Part shown: piece by piece, positions 1-7,261 of the stretch | How the letters are laid out: each line of letters starts with the position of its first letter | Numbering within the stretch: position 1 is the stretch's first letter | Assembly (NCBI GenBank): GCA_000153385.1 | Contig: CH672375.1 | Location: forward strand, 1 to 64,000 | Source: Flavobacteria bacterium BBFL7 | Lineage (GTDB): Bacteria > Bacteroidota > Bacteroidia > Flavobacteriales > Flavobacteriaceae | Length of the DNA stretch: 64,000 nt | Direction of reading: 5' to 3' | The notes under the pieces: model-generated | Told to the model about the DNA's origin: nothing | Database searches by the model: none | Seen by the model: only the letters and a program-made list of their open reading frames with translations | Position numbers and translations under genes: made by a program

Positions 1-176
1 TCTTTTATTAATAGGAAATATCAATTGCGAAGATGTGAAACACCTATGAATTAAGTAAATCCCAAACAATTTTTTAAAAAGTAAAAACAATTAAAATGAA
101 ACAAGCACTACCTACAACAAAGAACTGAGGTAAAAAACAACACTTTTCTTCGTTAATTTGAGACATTATTATTCTG

Positions 177-216
177 GGCTCATAGAATCGATCAGTTGAT
201 TCTGGAGCCTTTTTTA
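177..216. terminator. Hairpin plus T-run in the IS end
   Basis: An outer stem GGCTC/GAGCC (177-181 and 205-209) encloses an inner stem AGAATC/GATTCT, followed by a T-run to 216. The same hairpin occurs in the relics at 3871-3910 and 30432-30470. It may be a plus-strand terminator, or part of a structured RNA encoded by the element downstream of the transposase. Confidence 0.6.
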
Positions 217-232
217 TTTCTATTTTTACTAA

Positions 233-679
233 TTATCGAATCAAGATGGAAACGTGTGTTTCGTCATATGGCCTGCCCGATCTCGCTATGGCAAAACATT
301 GTTTCAACAGCTTGTTGGCCACTGCGATTAAGGCTAGTTTTTTACTCTTTCCTTTGTTAACAATCCGCTGGTAAAGATCTCGACATGCTTTATTATGTTT
401 ACAAGCATTAAATAAGCATAGAAACAATAAATTGCGTAGTTTTCTATTTCCTACTTTACTGATCCTCGCTCGTCCTCTAACGCTACTGCCAGACTCGCGT
501 ATGGTAGGTGTGATGCCTACATAGCTGCATAGCTGACTGGCATTGACGGTTATCGCTTTCGCGAAAGCGATAAATCCAGACTCATCATTGTTATATTGAT
601 GGTGACCTGTTTCACTACCGTGTACATCAAAGACATCTTTACTGATGCCTACTCCAAAAGTTTCTTTATATTTATTCAA
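233..679 (-). pseudogene. IS110-family transposase with a large internal deletion
   Basis: Residues 1-40 carry the start of the IS110 RuvC-like DEDD domain (GVGISKDVFDVHG). Residues from about 46 onward are the C-terminal transposase_20 part (NASQLCSYVGITPT, then RISKVGNRKLRNLL). Family members are about 310-330 aa, so roughly 190 residues, including most of the catalytic domain, are missing although the frame stays open. The protein should be inactive. The junction between the two parts coincides with the palindrome CGCTTTCGCGAAAGCG at 554-569, read here as AFAKA. The family call is firm from the conserved C-terminal block; the deletion size comes from memory of family lengths. Confidence 0.85.
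554..569. repeat. 16-bp palindrome CGCTTTCGCGAAAGCG (exact)
   Basis: Exact copy; the perfect palindrome extends to 22 bp at 551-572. It lies inside the broken transposase at the deletion junction. Confidence 0.95.
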
Positions 680-965
680 ATCATTTATTTAACGAAAGAA
701 CTAGCTACTTTACTCACAACAACTTAAAAACGAGATTTCAACGTCTCACAGAACTGAACGTGATTGCAGTAGTAAAAGAGATAGGATTATCAATGTTGTC
801 GAAGTCTGGAGCTTCACCGTGTATCATAACCTTAATTCTCTCTTTTATTCTTTTTAATTACTATCTAAATTTATTGAGATCCAAACTTAAGACGTGTATA
901 ATTAATGGCTATGGCAATTGACTATAAGACCCTTATCATATGAAACCTGACTCTAACTATTAAAA

Positions 966-1769
966 ATGAATGTTAACCGAGCAATATTGATATCTTTCCT
1001 ATTTACCACACTTTTTTCTTGTTCTTCTATTTTAAAATCTAACGAAACTAGAAGTAAACAATATGTAATACTAAAACTAGACGATCTTTGGAATGAAGAA
1101 GATTTAGTTCATAATGGTTGGATTGAAGTCATTAATTTTTTAAACCAAGAAAATATCAAAGGAACCATAGGAATAGTTGGAAATTCTCTAGAAACTGATG
1201 ATAATGAATATTTCCAATGGATTAAAACAAGGAATAATGAAGGACATGAAATTTGGAATCATGGATTTTGTCATTGTAAGCGACTGGAAGGTGAAATTGA
1301 TATACGAGAATATAGAGGAGAAGGACTCGAAGAACAATTTGAAAGCATTTTTAAAACACAAAATTTGGCCAAAGAAAAATTGAATATAACTCTTCGTTCA
1401 TTTGGAGCGCCTTATAATTCAACGGATAAAAACACGATAGTCGCTCTTGAGAAAATTCCAGAGATTAAAGTTTGGCTTTTTAAAGAAAATTCTAGTCAAA
1501 CTGAAAAATTTGTAATCAATCGAATAAATGAAATAAACATTGAATATCCAGTGCACATTCCAGATTATGAAAAGTTCAAAGAAGGTTATCTCAATCATTC
1601 CTCAGAGCCAATTATTATAATACAAGGACATCCAAGAAGTTGGATGGAAGACAAAATACGATTTGAGGAATTTAAAAAAATTGTACTTTTTTTAAAGAAT
1701 AGAAATGTACAATTCGTTACTCCATATGAATATTACCAAATAAAAGAATTGAAATATGACTCTATTTGA
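966..1769 (+). CDS. Polysaccharide deacetylase-like (NodB/CE4 or DUF2334) lipoprotein
   Basis: The product has 267 aa. The N-terminus is a signal peptide with lipobox LFSC (Cys19), so it should be a lipoprotein of the cell envelope. The body resembles polysaccharide deacetylases: paired aspartates D39-D40 in LKLDDL, a metal-type HGFCH motif at H99/H103, FGAPYN near residue 145, and IIQGHP near residue 219. Known relatives remove acyl groups from cell-wall or capsular sugars; the substrate here is unknown. The gene is AT-rich, has no recognisable promoter and is followed by an attC-like inverted repeat, so it may be the first gene of a cassette. The fold call is fairly good, activity unproven. 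Confidence 0.7.
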   Translation: MNVNRAILISFLFTTLFSCSSILKSNETRSKQYVILKLDDLWNEEDLVHNGWIEVINFLNQENIKGTIGIVGNSLETDDNEYFQWIKTRNNEGHEIWNHGFCHCKRLEGEIDIREYRGEGLEEQFESIFKTQNLAKEKLNITLRSFGAPYNSTDKNTIVALEKIPEIKVWLFKENSSQTEKFVINRINEINIEYPVHIPDYEKFKEGYLNHSSEPIIIIQGHPRSWMEDKIRFEEFKKIVLFLKNRNVQFVTPYEYYQIKELKYDSI

Positions 1770-1930
1770 GCACGAATACATCTATAGACTTATCTAATAT
1801 TAATGAACCTTAAATATCTTTGTTGAATCAACATTCTGTACATGACAATAGATATAATTGCATATCTGCTCGTACCTCACAGAAACGATTTATCATTCAC
1901 CATTCTCGCCAGCCGCTAGGAAACAAACAA

Positions 1931-2085
1931 GAACGTTGTATAATGGCGATTGAGTCGTTTTAAAGGCTTATAGCGAGGCTGTGATCATTCCAAAATTCAG
2001 TAACTTCACAACCAATAACCAACAACCAAAAGGGCAACGCGTACCGGCTAAAACGCTTCACTCGCCTTATACCTTTGCCGTTGCC
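1931..2085 (+). repeat. attC-like imperfect inverted repeat 1
   Basis: The left arm (about 1932-1966) pairs with the right arm (about 2046-2084). AAC at the left edge mirrors GTT at the right. After an unpaired spacer the arms match as TATAA(T)GGCGA...CGTTTTA with single-base bulges, and about 80 bp lie between the arms. AAC/GTT boxes, an unpaired spacer, bulged stem bases and a variable centre are the plan of integron attC sites. It follows the deacetylase gene and precedes the next gene by about 10 bp. The gap 1770-1930 holds nothing else recognised. Confidence 0.5.
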
Positions 2086-2096
2086 AATAATTTAAA

Positions 2097-2387
2097 ATGA
2101 ACAGAAATCAAATCAAGAAAGAGTTACAAGAAAACTTCCGAGAATTAAGAAAAATCTTGAATTCGTGGGAATTAATTCCTGGTTCGCCATCAGACGAGTT
2201 TGATTCTATAAATCATCAAATTTTAAGTCATTTATACAAAGGAGCGGATTTCGAAAAGGTATCTCGTGTTTTAGATAGCGAATTGACTGTGACTTATGGA
2301 TTATCGACTGATTTAAAAGATGCGGAAAAAATAACTGACGAAATTATGGAATGGTGGAATTTTAAAATCAAAGAGAACTTTAGATGA
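2097..2387 (+). CDS. Small hypothetical protein, DUF1871-like
   Basis: A 96-aa soluble acidic protein without signal or membrane segment. The pattern SWELIPGSPSDEFDSI...YGLSTD, followed by a short helix with EIMEWW, recalls the DUF1871/YugE fold, whose role is unknown; the match is from memory and weak. It starts about 10 bp after the attC-like repeat, as a cassette gene would. After its stop the +1 frame stays open to 2460 and reads as a plausible continuation (LDEVKEKQKGLEHLYKS), so a frameshift may have shortened the protein by about 30 residues. Confidence 0.6.
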   Translation: MNRNQIKKELQENFRELRKILNSWELIPGSPSDEFDSINHQILSHLYKGADFEKVSRVLDSELTVTYGLSTDLKDAEKITDEIMEWWNFKIKENFR

Positions 2388-2469
2388 AGTAAAAGAAAAA
2401 CAAAAAGGATTAGAACATCTTTACAAATCGACAGTTTTTGAAAACGGAATAATAAAATAATTTAATAAT

Positions 2470-2778
2470 ATGGAAATAAAATATTGCTGGAGATGCAAAA
2501 TGGACGTTCCAATGCTTGATAAAGAAGAACACGCAATCGCATCAAAACTTTATGCAAAAGGGTTTAAAGTTTTAAAAAAGGATAGACAAGAGCGTTTCAA
2601 GGAATTATTGGATTATTATAATGATTTGACTGGGTTTGGAGAAACTGAACCTAATGCAATTGTACATCACGCAATCGGAATGTATGGTCCTGATTGCGAA
2701 AATTGTGGTAAACCATATAGAACACCAGAAGCTAAACTATGTGCAGCTTGCGGAAATAAAAGAAAAATAACTGAATAA
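2470..2778 (+). CDS. Small zinc-ribbon protein of unknown function
   Basis: A 102-aa protein with two pairs of cysteine knuckles: CWRC at residues 6-9 near the N-terminus, and CENCG (about 76-80) with CAACG (about 92-96) at the C-terminus. These could bind one or two zinc ions. The middle is a charged helical stretch. There is no signal peptide. It lies 82 bp after the DUF1871-like gene, on the same strand, and just before the second attC-like repeat, so both genes may travel in one cassette. Function not recognised. Confidence 0.65.
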   Translation: MEIKYCWRCKMDVPMLDKEEHAIASKLYAKGFKVLKKDRQERFKELLDYYNDLTGFGETEPNAIVHHAIGMYGPDCENCGKPYRTPEAKLCAACGNKRKITE

Positions 2779-2783
2779 AAACG

Positions 2784-2920
2784 CACTACAACAATGGCTA
2801 TAAGTAATTGCTTGTTCTCGCCTACTTCTGAAAATCCTTTCGGATTTTCAGTTTGGTGTGTACTTGCAAAGTTAAGTGCTAAACCACGCAACTACTCATA
2901 GCCGAGACCGTTGTGGTTAA
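2784..2920 (+). repeat. attC-like imperfect inverted repeat 2
   Basis: The left box CTACAAC (about 2786-2792) is complementary to the right box GTTGTGG (about 2910-2916) with one mismatch. After an unpaired spacer, GGCTATAAGTAATTGC pairs with the reverse complement of the right arm, GGCTATGAGTAGTTGC. The centre holds its own 10-bp perfect hairpin (CTGAAAATCC/GGATTTTCAG, 2828-2851). This is a convincing attC-type layout, about 135 bp, placed between two plus-strand genes. Confidence 0.6.
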
Positions 2921-2951
2921 TTAAAGAACCGATATTCCATATTAAAATTTT

Positions 2952-3782
2952 ATGATAAAACTACTTTACTATCCAGCGTTATATTTTTTCATTTTATTCG
3001 TACAGTACTTTATTATTTATATTTTTTCAAAAGATGTAAAAATTTCCTTCCTTAAGGACAACCTACTCTCTATGTTATTAGCATCTATTTTTTTAGGTGG
3101 AATAATGAACATATTTTCAAAATATTTTGAGTTTTTTGATAATAAAGTTTTATTTTATATCACATTAGCAATTACAATTTATGGGTTTTGGTTTATTATA
3201 AATCCACTTCTAAATGTAATCTTTTCAAAAAAACACTTACGGGATTATAATATCGAAAATCAACTTAAAATGGAAAACCAAAATTTTAAAGTTTATTTTA
3301 CAGATAAAATGAGTTCAAATGCAATAGCTACTGGAATTATTCCATTTTACAAAATCATAATTATATCAAAAAATTTAAAGTCGAGTTTAAATGATGCGGA
3401 ATTAAAAGCTATAATCTATCACGAAATTGGACATCATAAGAAAAATCACATTTTCACAATGTACATTCTAAATGTGATTATTTTTACTACCTATCTTTAT
3501 GGGTATTCATGGTTATCTGATTATGAATTTCAATCTAAGTTTTATGAAGGTTTATCTGTGTTTTTATCAGGAGCAATGTTTGGTTTAGCTTGCTATTACA
3601 TACCGAATAAAATCCTATATTTTTTAGAGTATCAAGCAGATTCATTTTCTGCATCTATAAACGATAAAGAAAGTATGATTAAAGCACTAATAAGTTTGGA
3701 TAAACTAACTGATGGTAAGTTAACTAAAGGAAATATTAATCATCCTAATTTAGAAAAACGAATTGCTAATTTAGAAAACTGA
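2952..3782 (+). CDS. M48-family membrane zinc metalloprotease
   Basis: The product has 276 aa with two or three N-terminal membrane helices, a zinc motif HEIGH at 157-161 and a further pair near 170-210. A third metal ligand E226 lies in EYQAD, as in the Ste24/HtpX-type M48 families. Such proteases cleave membrane or envelope proteins. The gene starts about 32 bp after the attC-like repeat and ends 30 bp before an IS-end relic, fitting a cassette. It is markedly AT-rich. The BlaR-type M56 family is an alternative; the EYQAD spacing favours M48. Confidence 0.75.
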   Translation: MIKLLYYPALYFFILFVQYFIIYIFSKDVKISFLKDNLLSMLLASIFLGGIMNIFSKYFEFFDNKVLFYITLAITIYGFWFIINPLLNVIFSKKHLRDYNIENQLKMENQNFKVYFTDKMSSNAIATGIIPFYKIIIISKNLKSSLNDAELKAIIYHEIGHHKKNHIFTMYILNVIIFTTYLYGYSWLSDYEFQSKFYEGLSVFLSGAMFGLACYYIPNKILYFLEYQADSFSASINDKESMIKALISLDKLTDGKLTKGNINHPNLEKRIANLEN

Positions 3783-3812
3783 TTAACTAAAAAAAGAAAA
3801 ACTAACCACAAC

Positions 3813-3996
3813 AAAGAACTGAGATAAAAAACAACCCATTTCTTCAATAAATTTAGATACTATTTATTGAGGCTCATAGAATCGATCAGTTGATTCTGGA
3901 GCCTTTTTTATTTCTATTTTTTACTAATTATCGAATCAAGTTGAACGTTTGTATCGTTATATGGCCTATCTTATTAATACATAAAAAGGGCAAAAC
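3813..3996 (-). repeat. Relic of the IS110/IS1111-type end
   Basis: This stretch matches the non-coding end at 119-232 base for base over long runs, including the GGCTC...GAGCC hairpin (3871-3903). It continues into a decayed C-terminus of the transposase (minus-strand reading ends in NLIR, compared with SILIR in the other copy). The outer edge abuts CCACAAC at 3806-3812, which looks like the left box of an attC-like site. The rest of the element is lost and the relic runs into the end of the LysE-type gene. Confidence 0.75.
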
Positions 3997-4623
3997 TCAA
4001 GTTTTAGCTAATGCTATTTTTATTCCCATAACTATAAAAACCAAACCACTCAATTTATTTATCCAACGCCCTGATTTAGGAATACTTTTTAACTTTTGAC
4101 TGAAAATACTAGCGAATATTGTCAAAATCAAAAACCATATAATTCCAATTGCGGCATAAGTTATACCCAATAACAGGAATGGAATAGGATTATCCATTTG
4201 GTCTACATCAATGAACTGAGGAAAAAAAGCCAAAAAGAATAATGCAACTTTCGGATTTAAAGTGTTAGTTAAAAAACCAGACCAAAAGTCACTTTTTGAA
4301 TTTTTGTTTGACTTTTTGTAATCAGTTGGAAAAAATTCACTCTTAGTCTTCAATTTTAAAAAACCCAAATAAATCAGATATCCCGCACCAAGAAATTTGA
4401 TTAAAGTAAATGTAAAAGCAGAATTTGCGATAAGTACAGATAAGCCTAATGCAGCAAAAAATGTATGTGCCAAAACACCTGCATTTATCCCAAATGTAGC
4501 AGAAACACCTGACTTTCTTCCTTGACCTATTGACTTGTTTAAAACAAAAATGGTGTCAATTCCAGGCGTCATAATAAAAAACAATGCCGTTACTATAAAT
4601 GTCATTAAATTTTCAATTCCCAT
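3997..4623 (-). CDS. LysE/RhtB-family amino acid exporter
   Basis: A 208-aa membrane protein with about six helices and the family's N-terminal MTPGIDTIFVLNKSIGQGRKSG region and central GFLTNTLNPKVALFFLAFFPQF. The family exports amino acids such as lysine, threonine or homoserine lactone. It is divergent from a LysR-type regulator 107 bp away, which probably controls it. Its 3' end abuts an IS relic, but the length is normal for the family. Confidence 0.88.
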   Translation of the reverse strand: MGIENLMTFIVTALFFIMTPGIDTIFVLNKSIGQGRKSGVSATFGINAGVLAHTFFAALGLSVLIANSAFTFTLIKFLGAGYLIYLGFLKLKTKSEFFPTDYKKSNKNSKSDFWSGFLTNTLNPKVALFFLAFFPQFIDVDQMDNPIPFLLLGITYAAIGIIWFLILTIFASIFSQKLKSIPKSGRWINKLSGLVFIVMGIKIALAKT

Positions 4624-4672
4624 AATGTATTATCTTTTAGAATTAATAAAATATTTCAACAAAGAAACGGTT

Positions 4673-4702
4673 TTGATATACTTTAAGAAATACATATTTT
4701 TG
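4673..4702 (+). promoter_or_regulatory. Bacteroidota promoter for the LysR gene
   Basis: TTG at 4673-4675, 19-bp spacer, TATTTTTG at 4695-4702: an exact fit to TTG-N19-TAnnTTTG, 28 bp before the start codon. Confidence 0.7.
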
Positions 4703-4730
4703 ATCAACTAATGCAAAAACAGCATTACTG

Positions 4731-5597
4731 ATGACAATTCAACAAATAAGATATTTTTTAGTACTTGCCAAAGAGCTCCACTTTTGGAATACGGCAGAAA
4801 AAGTTTTCATATCGCAATCTTCATTGAGCAGACAAATACAAGCTTTAGAAGATGAATTACAAATACAACTTTTTGAACGGGATAAAAGAAATGTCAAACT
4901 AACCAATGCTGGTAAATTTCTTCAAGAGCAATGGATAGAAAAAATCAACGAGTTTGACCAAATAATAAGACAGGCAAAAAAAATTGACGATGGAAAAGCA
5001 GGAACTATTTCTATAACGTATCCGGGCTCTATTACTTATGATTTTTTACCAAAATTCTTGGAGGTTTTAAACAATAATATACCAGAATTAAAATTAGAAT
5101 TAACGGAACCGACAGACGAAAATCACGAAAAACTCTTATTAAGCTTTGAAACCGACATCGCATTTAGTAGAGACAAAATCAAAAACGCAAATATTGACTC
5201 ACTGAAACTTTATTCTGAACCGATATGTTTAGTCGTGCCTAAAAACCATAGGTTTCTCAAAAATAATATAGCAGAAATAGAAAACGAAAAATTCATCATT
5301 TCAGGTTTGCACCAAACCACTTTTTTTGCTTCGCTATTAAGGACTTGGTTTTCAAAAAATAGAATTGAACCTAAAATCATAATTGAATCAGATTTTGGAG
5401 GAATGATACTAAACCTTGTTTCTAAAGGACTTGGAATTTCAATTTTACCGTTGTCTTTTAAATCGGCTCTAATAGAAAACATTGAATTCATAGAATTAGA
5501 GGAAACTATAGATTTATACATAAACTGGCGACAAAACGAATTAAATAATGCAATTAAAAAGGTAATAGAACTAGCTGAAGGCATTAGAGAAAGATAA
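4731..5597 (+). CDS. LysR-family transcriptional regulator
   Basis: A 288-aa protein with an N-terminal winged helix-turn-helix (residues 1-60; FWNTAEKVFISQSSLSRQIQALE, then LFERDKRNVKLT) and a C-terminal substrate-binding domain (about 90-285). It is transcribed away from the LysE-type exporter, a common pairing in which the regulator senses the exported compound. Its stop is followed after about 10 bp by another IS-end relic. Confidence 0.9.
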   Translation: MTIQQIRYFLVLAKELHFWNTAEKVFISQSSLSRQIQALEDELQIQLFERDKRNVKLTNAGKFLQEQWIEKINEFDQIIRQAKKIDDGKAGTISITYPGSITYDFLPKFLEVLNNNIPELKLELTEPTDENHEKLLLSFETDIAFSRDKIKNANIDSLKLYSEPICLVVPKNHRFLKNNIAEIENEKFIISGLHQTTFFASLLRTWFSKNRIEPKIIIESDFGGMILNLVSKGLGISILPLSFKSALIENIEFIELEETIDLYINWRQNELNNAIKKVIELAEGIRER

Positions 5598-5607
5598 CCA
5601 AGCTATT

Positions 5608-5680
5608 TAAAAGAACTGAATTAAAAAACAACACATCGATTCGTTTAGTTAAGTTTTTATTATTGCTGAGCTATATCGTT
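5608..5680 (-). repeat. Short degraded relic of the IS110/IS1111-type end
   Basis: AAAGAACTGAATTAAAAAAC and the following TTCGTTTAGTTAAG...TTATTATTGCTGAGCT match the outer part of the end at 119-180. The hairpin and the rest are lost. It lies just after the LysR stop codon. Confidence 0.5.
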
Positions 5681-5794
5681 ATAGTAAAAAATATAATCAA
5701 TACCTCTTTTATTGCTTAATTTAGAGGCGCTAAACTGGTGTTTCATGATTCACTTCATAATCATTTTTTTTAAATTTATACTTAACTAAATCCA

Positions 5795-7102
5795 ATGCAA
5801 AAACTTACACCTTTCACACTCATTACGCTAGTTATCTTGTTTGCTCTTCAGTCTTGTCAACAACATGATATCAAGAATCAATTAGAATTTGCCGATACGA
5901 CCAAAATTGATGAAGTATTAGACCAGTATGTGGATGAAGATTTTTATCCTTTCGTATATGCGAGAATAGAAGATTTAGATGGTAATTTAATGTACGAACA
6001 TAGTGCTGTAAACAAAACACTGCTACCTAATACTGATGTGAATGGCGATACTTGGATACGTATATGGTCCATGAGTAAAATTGTAACTATTTCTACCGTA
6101 TTAGATTTAATTGAAGATGGTGCCTTACAACTAGATGATCCAGTAATTAATTATATCCCAGAATTTAAAAATCTTAAAGTTGCTGTTTCCGAAGACGGAT
6201 CGAGTTTATTAGATACCAAATGGGAGAATAAAGAAAACGCATGTCCTATAAAATTGGTTTCTAATGACTCTGTAATGACTGTGCGTCATTTAATAAATCA
6301 TCAGGCTGGTTTTTATTATGCCACAACTGGTTTTTCTTGTATTGATTCTTTAATTGCAAAACAAAACTTACCCAAGGCTAAGAATTCTGATGAATTAATT
6401 AAAAAGATGTCCGAGTTACCATTAATTCAACATTCGGGTACAGATTATTTTTATGGTACCAACACCACAGTATTAGGACTTGTAGCTGAAAGAGCAACTG
6501 GCAAAAATTTAAATGAACTGGTAAAAGAACACATCACTGATCCTATGCAAATTGAAGGTTTACAGTATAGACTACCGGAAAACATTGATCTACTGCCTCG
6601 CTATACAGGAAGAGATTCTGTATTAAGAGTTGCTCGTAAAGGTGAGCTAGATATTTTTGGTCCTGATGTACCTGACTATGATGTTAACCATCCTTTATAC
6701 CTAGGTGGAGAAGGAATGGTCGCTACGGCAGATGGATATGCAGATTTTGTGCGAATGCTTTTAAAAAGAGGTGAATTAAATGGTTATAGATTTCTGGATA
6801 AGGAAACCGTAGAAGATATTTATGCTCCACATACTCAAAAAGACAGCCCTTATGGTTATAATGGCTATAATTTATGGATCAGCGGTGAGTCCATGGAGAC
6901 CAAAAAGCAGGGAGAAGCAGGACTTTGGATAGGTGGCGGATATGAATGCACCTATTTCTGGGCCGATCCTAAAAGGAATTTTGTAGGTATCATTATGTCA
7001 CAGAATAACGAAGTCCGTGAGCCTGGATATGAGTTGAATGACTCTTTTCGTAGTGCCGTATATCAACAGATTTGGGCAAGTGAGAAAAATGACAAGCAAT
7101 AA
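5795..7102 (+). CDS. Serine hydrolase lipoprotein, class C beta-lactamase/esterase family
   Basis: The product has 435 aa with a lipobox LQSC (Cys21). The PF00144 fold is shown by the catalytic S92-x-x-K95 (WSMSK), the second motif YGTN before VLGLVAERATG, and a C-terminal WIGGGYECTYFWADP block in place of the KTG box. Related proteins are esterases, D-aminopeptidases or penicillin-binding-like enzymes, so it should not be read as antibiotic resistance. It stands alone and is followed by a hairpin terminator. Confidence 0.85.
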   Translation: MQKLTPFTLITLVILFALQSCQQHDIKNQLEFADTTKIDEVLDQYVDEDFYPFVYARIEDLDGNLMYEHSAVNKTLLPNTDVNGDTWIRIWSMSKIVTISTVLDLIEDGALQLDDPVINYIPEFKNLKVAVSEDGSSLLDTKWENKENACPIKLVSNDSVMTVRHLINHQAGFYYATTGFSCIDSLIAKQNLPKAKNSDELIKKMSELPLIQHSGTDYFYGTNTTVLGLVAERATGKNLNELVKEHITDPMQIEGLQYRLPENIDLLPRYTGRDSVLRVARKGELDIFGPDVPDYDVNHPLYLGGEGMVATADGYADFVRMLLKRGELNGYRFLDKETVEDIYAPHTQKDSPYGYNGYNLWISGESMETKKQGEAGLWIGGGYECTYFWADPKRNFVGIIMSQNNEVREPGYELNDSFRSAVYQQIWASEKNDKQ

Positions 7103-7121
7103 TAAATCCATACGACAAACA

Positions 7122-7151
7122 AAACAACCCTATAAATTCATGGGGTTGTTT
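7122..7151 (+). terminator. Terminator-like hairpin after the serine hydrolase
   Basis: AAACAACCC (7122-7130) pairs with GGGTTGTTT (7143-7151), followed by an AT-rich stretch without a long T-run. Confidence 0.5.
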
Positions 7152-7261
7152 AAATTAATTATATGCTTTCAACACTAACACCCCATAAAAAAATACCTTC
7201 AACTCTTTAATATTCCGATTTTTAATTACACCTTAGTCATTCATTAAAAAAATGACATGAG

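Larger units (their letters stand above)
119..700 (-). mobile_element. Remnant of an IS110/IS1111-family insertion sequence
   Basis: The element consists of a broken transposase gene read on the minus strand plus about 115 bp of downstream non-coding DNA. That non-coding end recurs in degraded form near 3813, 5608 and 30376, which identifies it as an element end. Its outer edge directly abuts the box CTACAAC at 112-118. The same arrangement (CCACAAC, then the end sequence) is seen at 3806-3812, so the junction is probably real. IS110-type elements lack ordinary terminal inverted repeats and none is seen. The upstream edge, placed near 700, is a guess. Confidence 0.7.

Noticed and set aside
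1-54. Open frames running in from the left edge
   Set aside because: Both plus-strand frames are too short (15-17 codons) to decide whether either is the end of a gene.
3890-4099. Plus-strand open frame of 69 codons
   Set aside because: It lies in the IS-end relic and antisense to the LysE-type gene; the sequence has no protein-like features.
5795-7102. Antibiotic-resistance beta-lactamase
   Set aside because: The class C-type fold also covers esterases and peptidases; the third motif differs from true AmpC (no KTG), and there is no regulator.
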